Assembly: GCA_947627815.1 (NCBI GenBank)
Contig: CANQXN010000002.1
Span: forward strand, 1-64,000
DNA length: 64,000 nt
Direction: 5' to 3'
DNA from: an uncultured Clostridia bacterium
GTDB lineage: Bacteria; Bacillota; Clostridia; Oscillospirales; CAG-272
A program made the position numbers and the translations under genes. The notes under the pieces are model-generated. The model was given only the letters and a program-made list of their open reading frames with translations. It did no database searches and was not told the origin of the DNA. Positions within the stretch are counted from its first letter, which is position 1, and each line of letters opens with the position of its first letter. Below, piece by piece: positions 63,594-64,000 of the stretch.

Positions 63594-64000
63594 ATGAAAC
63601 TTGGCATTGTGGGGCTGCCGAATGTTGGGAAAAGCACATTATTCAATGCATTAACCAACGCGGGCGCCGCCTCTGAAAACTATCCCTTTTGTACGATCGA
63701 ACCCAATATCGGCGTTGTTTCTGTGCCGGATGCACGCTTGGATCGTCTGGCTGAAATGTATCATCCGGAAAAATATACACCTGCCATTATTGAATTTGTG
63801 GATATTGCCGGCTTAGTCAAAGGCGCTTCCAAAGGGGAAGGTCTTGGCAATAAATTTCTCGGACATATTCGCGCTGTAGATGCCATTGTTCATGTGGTGC
63901 GTTGCTTTGAAAACGAGAATATTATTCATGTAGACGGCTCTGTCGATCCTGTCAGAGATGCCGAAACCATCAATCTGGAACTGATCTTTGCCGATCTTGA
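63594..64000 (+). CDS. ychF: Redox/ribosome-associated ATPase YchF (Obg family), C-terminus outside window
   Basis: First 135 residues; the frame is open at the right edge. YchF/OLA1 is an Obg-related P-loop protein that prefers ATP and is associated with ribosomes. Seen: [15 protein letters not shown] (G1), [10 protein letters not shown], and [21 protein letters not shown] with the switch region, then [16 protein letters not shown] 63594 behind AAAGG. About 230 residues are missing. Confidence 0.95.
   Translation, partial: MKLGIVGLPNVGKSTLFNALTNAGAASENYPFCTIEPNIGVVSVPDARLDRLAEMYHPEKYTPAIIEFVDIAGLVKGASKGEGLGNKFLGHIRAVDAIVHVVRCFENENIIHVDGSVDPVRDAETINLELIFADL

Overview
The window reads as one stretch of chromosome from a low-to-mid GC, Gram-positive anaerobe of the Bacillota, most likely class Clostridia (order-level placement such as Oscillospirales or Christensenellales is only a guess). 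Evidence: the ylmE-sepF-yggT-divIVA-ileS-lspA-rluD division/housekeeping cluster, a Firmicute-type rpoBC pair, strong AAAGGAG-type ribosome binding sites, and vegetative promoters of the TTGACA-17-TATAAT type with a nearly invariant 17-base spacer. AdhE and a set of glycan-degrading genes suggest a fermentative, carbohydrate-using, possibly gut-associated life. No phage, IS element, CRISPR array or rRNA operon was seen; one tRNA (Gln, TTG) is present.

Layout. 1-6195 (-): the first 2065 codons of a giant cyclic-glucan-synthase-like GT84/GH94 protein that runs off the left edge. 6341-8498 (-): a FakA-type fatty-acid kinase preceded by a MarR regulator whose promoter carries a perfect 20-bp palindromic operator. 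8714-12630: divergent GH2 glycosidase and DUF4965 glutaminase-like protein. 12919-24032 (+): queA, miaA, an HlyD-like membrane-anchored protein, ylmE, sepF, yggT, divIVA, ileS, lspA (with a long acidic tail), rluD, tatD; then rpsT (-). 24866-32412 (+): rpoB-rpoC with a long leader and no rplJL in front. 32475-33746 (-): a secreted or lipid-anchored serpin. 34192-40189 (+): a signal-less LRR_5/Sel1-like protein, a YfcE-type phosphoesterase, adhE and an APH-fold kinase. 40650-44135 (+): a large lipoprotein with InlB-type repeats, BspA-type leucine-rich repeats and a discoidin-like C-terminus. 44224-49226: trxA (-) and two tandem fused ABC ATPase-permeases (+). 49300-52780 (-): the L-rhamnose operon rhaB-rhaA-rhaD. 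53129-53203: tRNA-Gln. 53331-56426 (-): GH38 alpha-mannosidase. 56642-58893 (+): homoserine dehydrogenase and an APH-fold kinase. 58905-60302 (-): AGCS amino-acid symporter. 60558-62545 (+): groES-groEL. 62650-63339 (-): OmpR-type response regulator without a partner kinase. 63594-end (+): start of ychF.

The most unusual signal is in the rhamnose operon. Both kinase (rhaB) and isomerase (rhaA) are thrown out of frame at homopolymeric A tracts: A7 in rhaB, where the heptamer A AAA AAA lies exactly in the -1 slippery phase and is followed at once by a CGGC-GCAA-GCCG hairpin and a TAG stop; and A9 nine codons into the best-supported rhaA start. In both cases a tract of eight A restores the expected protein. 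This can be homopolymer miscalls, hypermutable (phase-variable) tracts, transcriptional slippage or programmed frameshifting; the sequence alone cannot decide. Nearly all other genes are intact and conventional.
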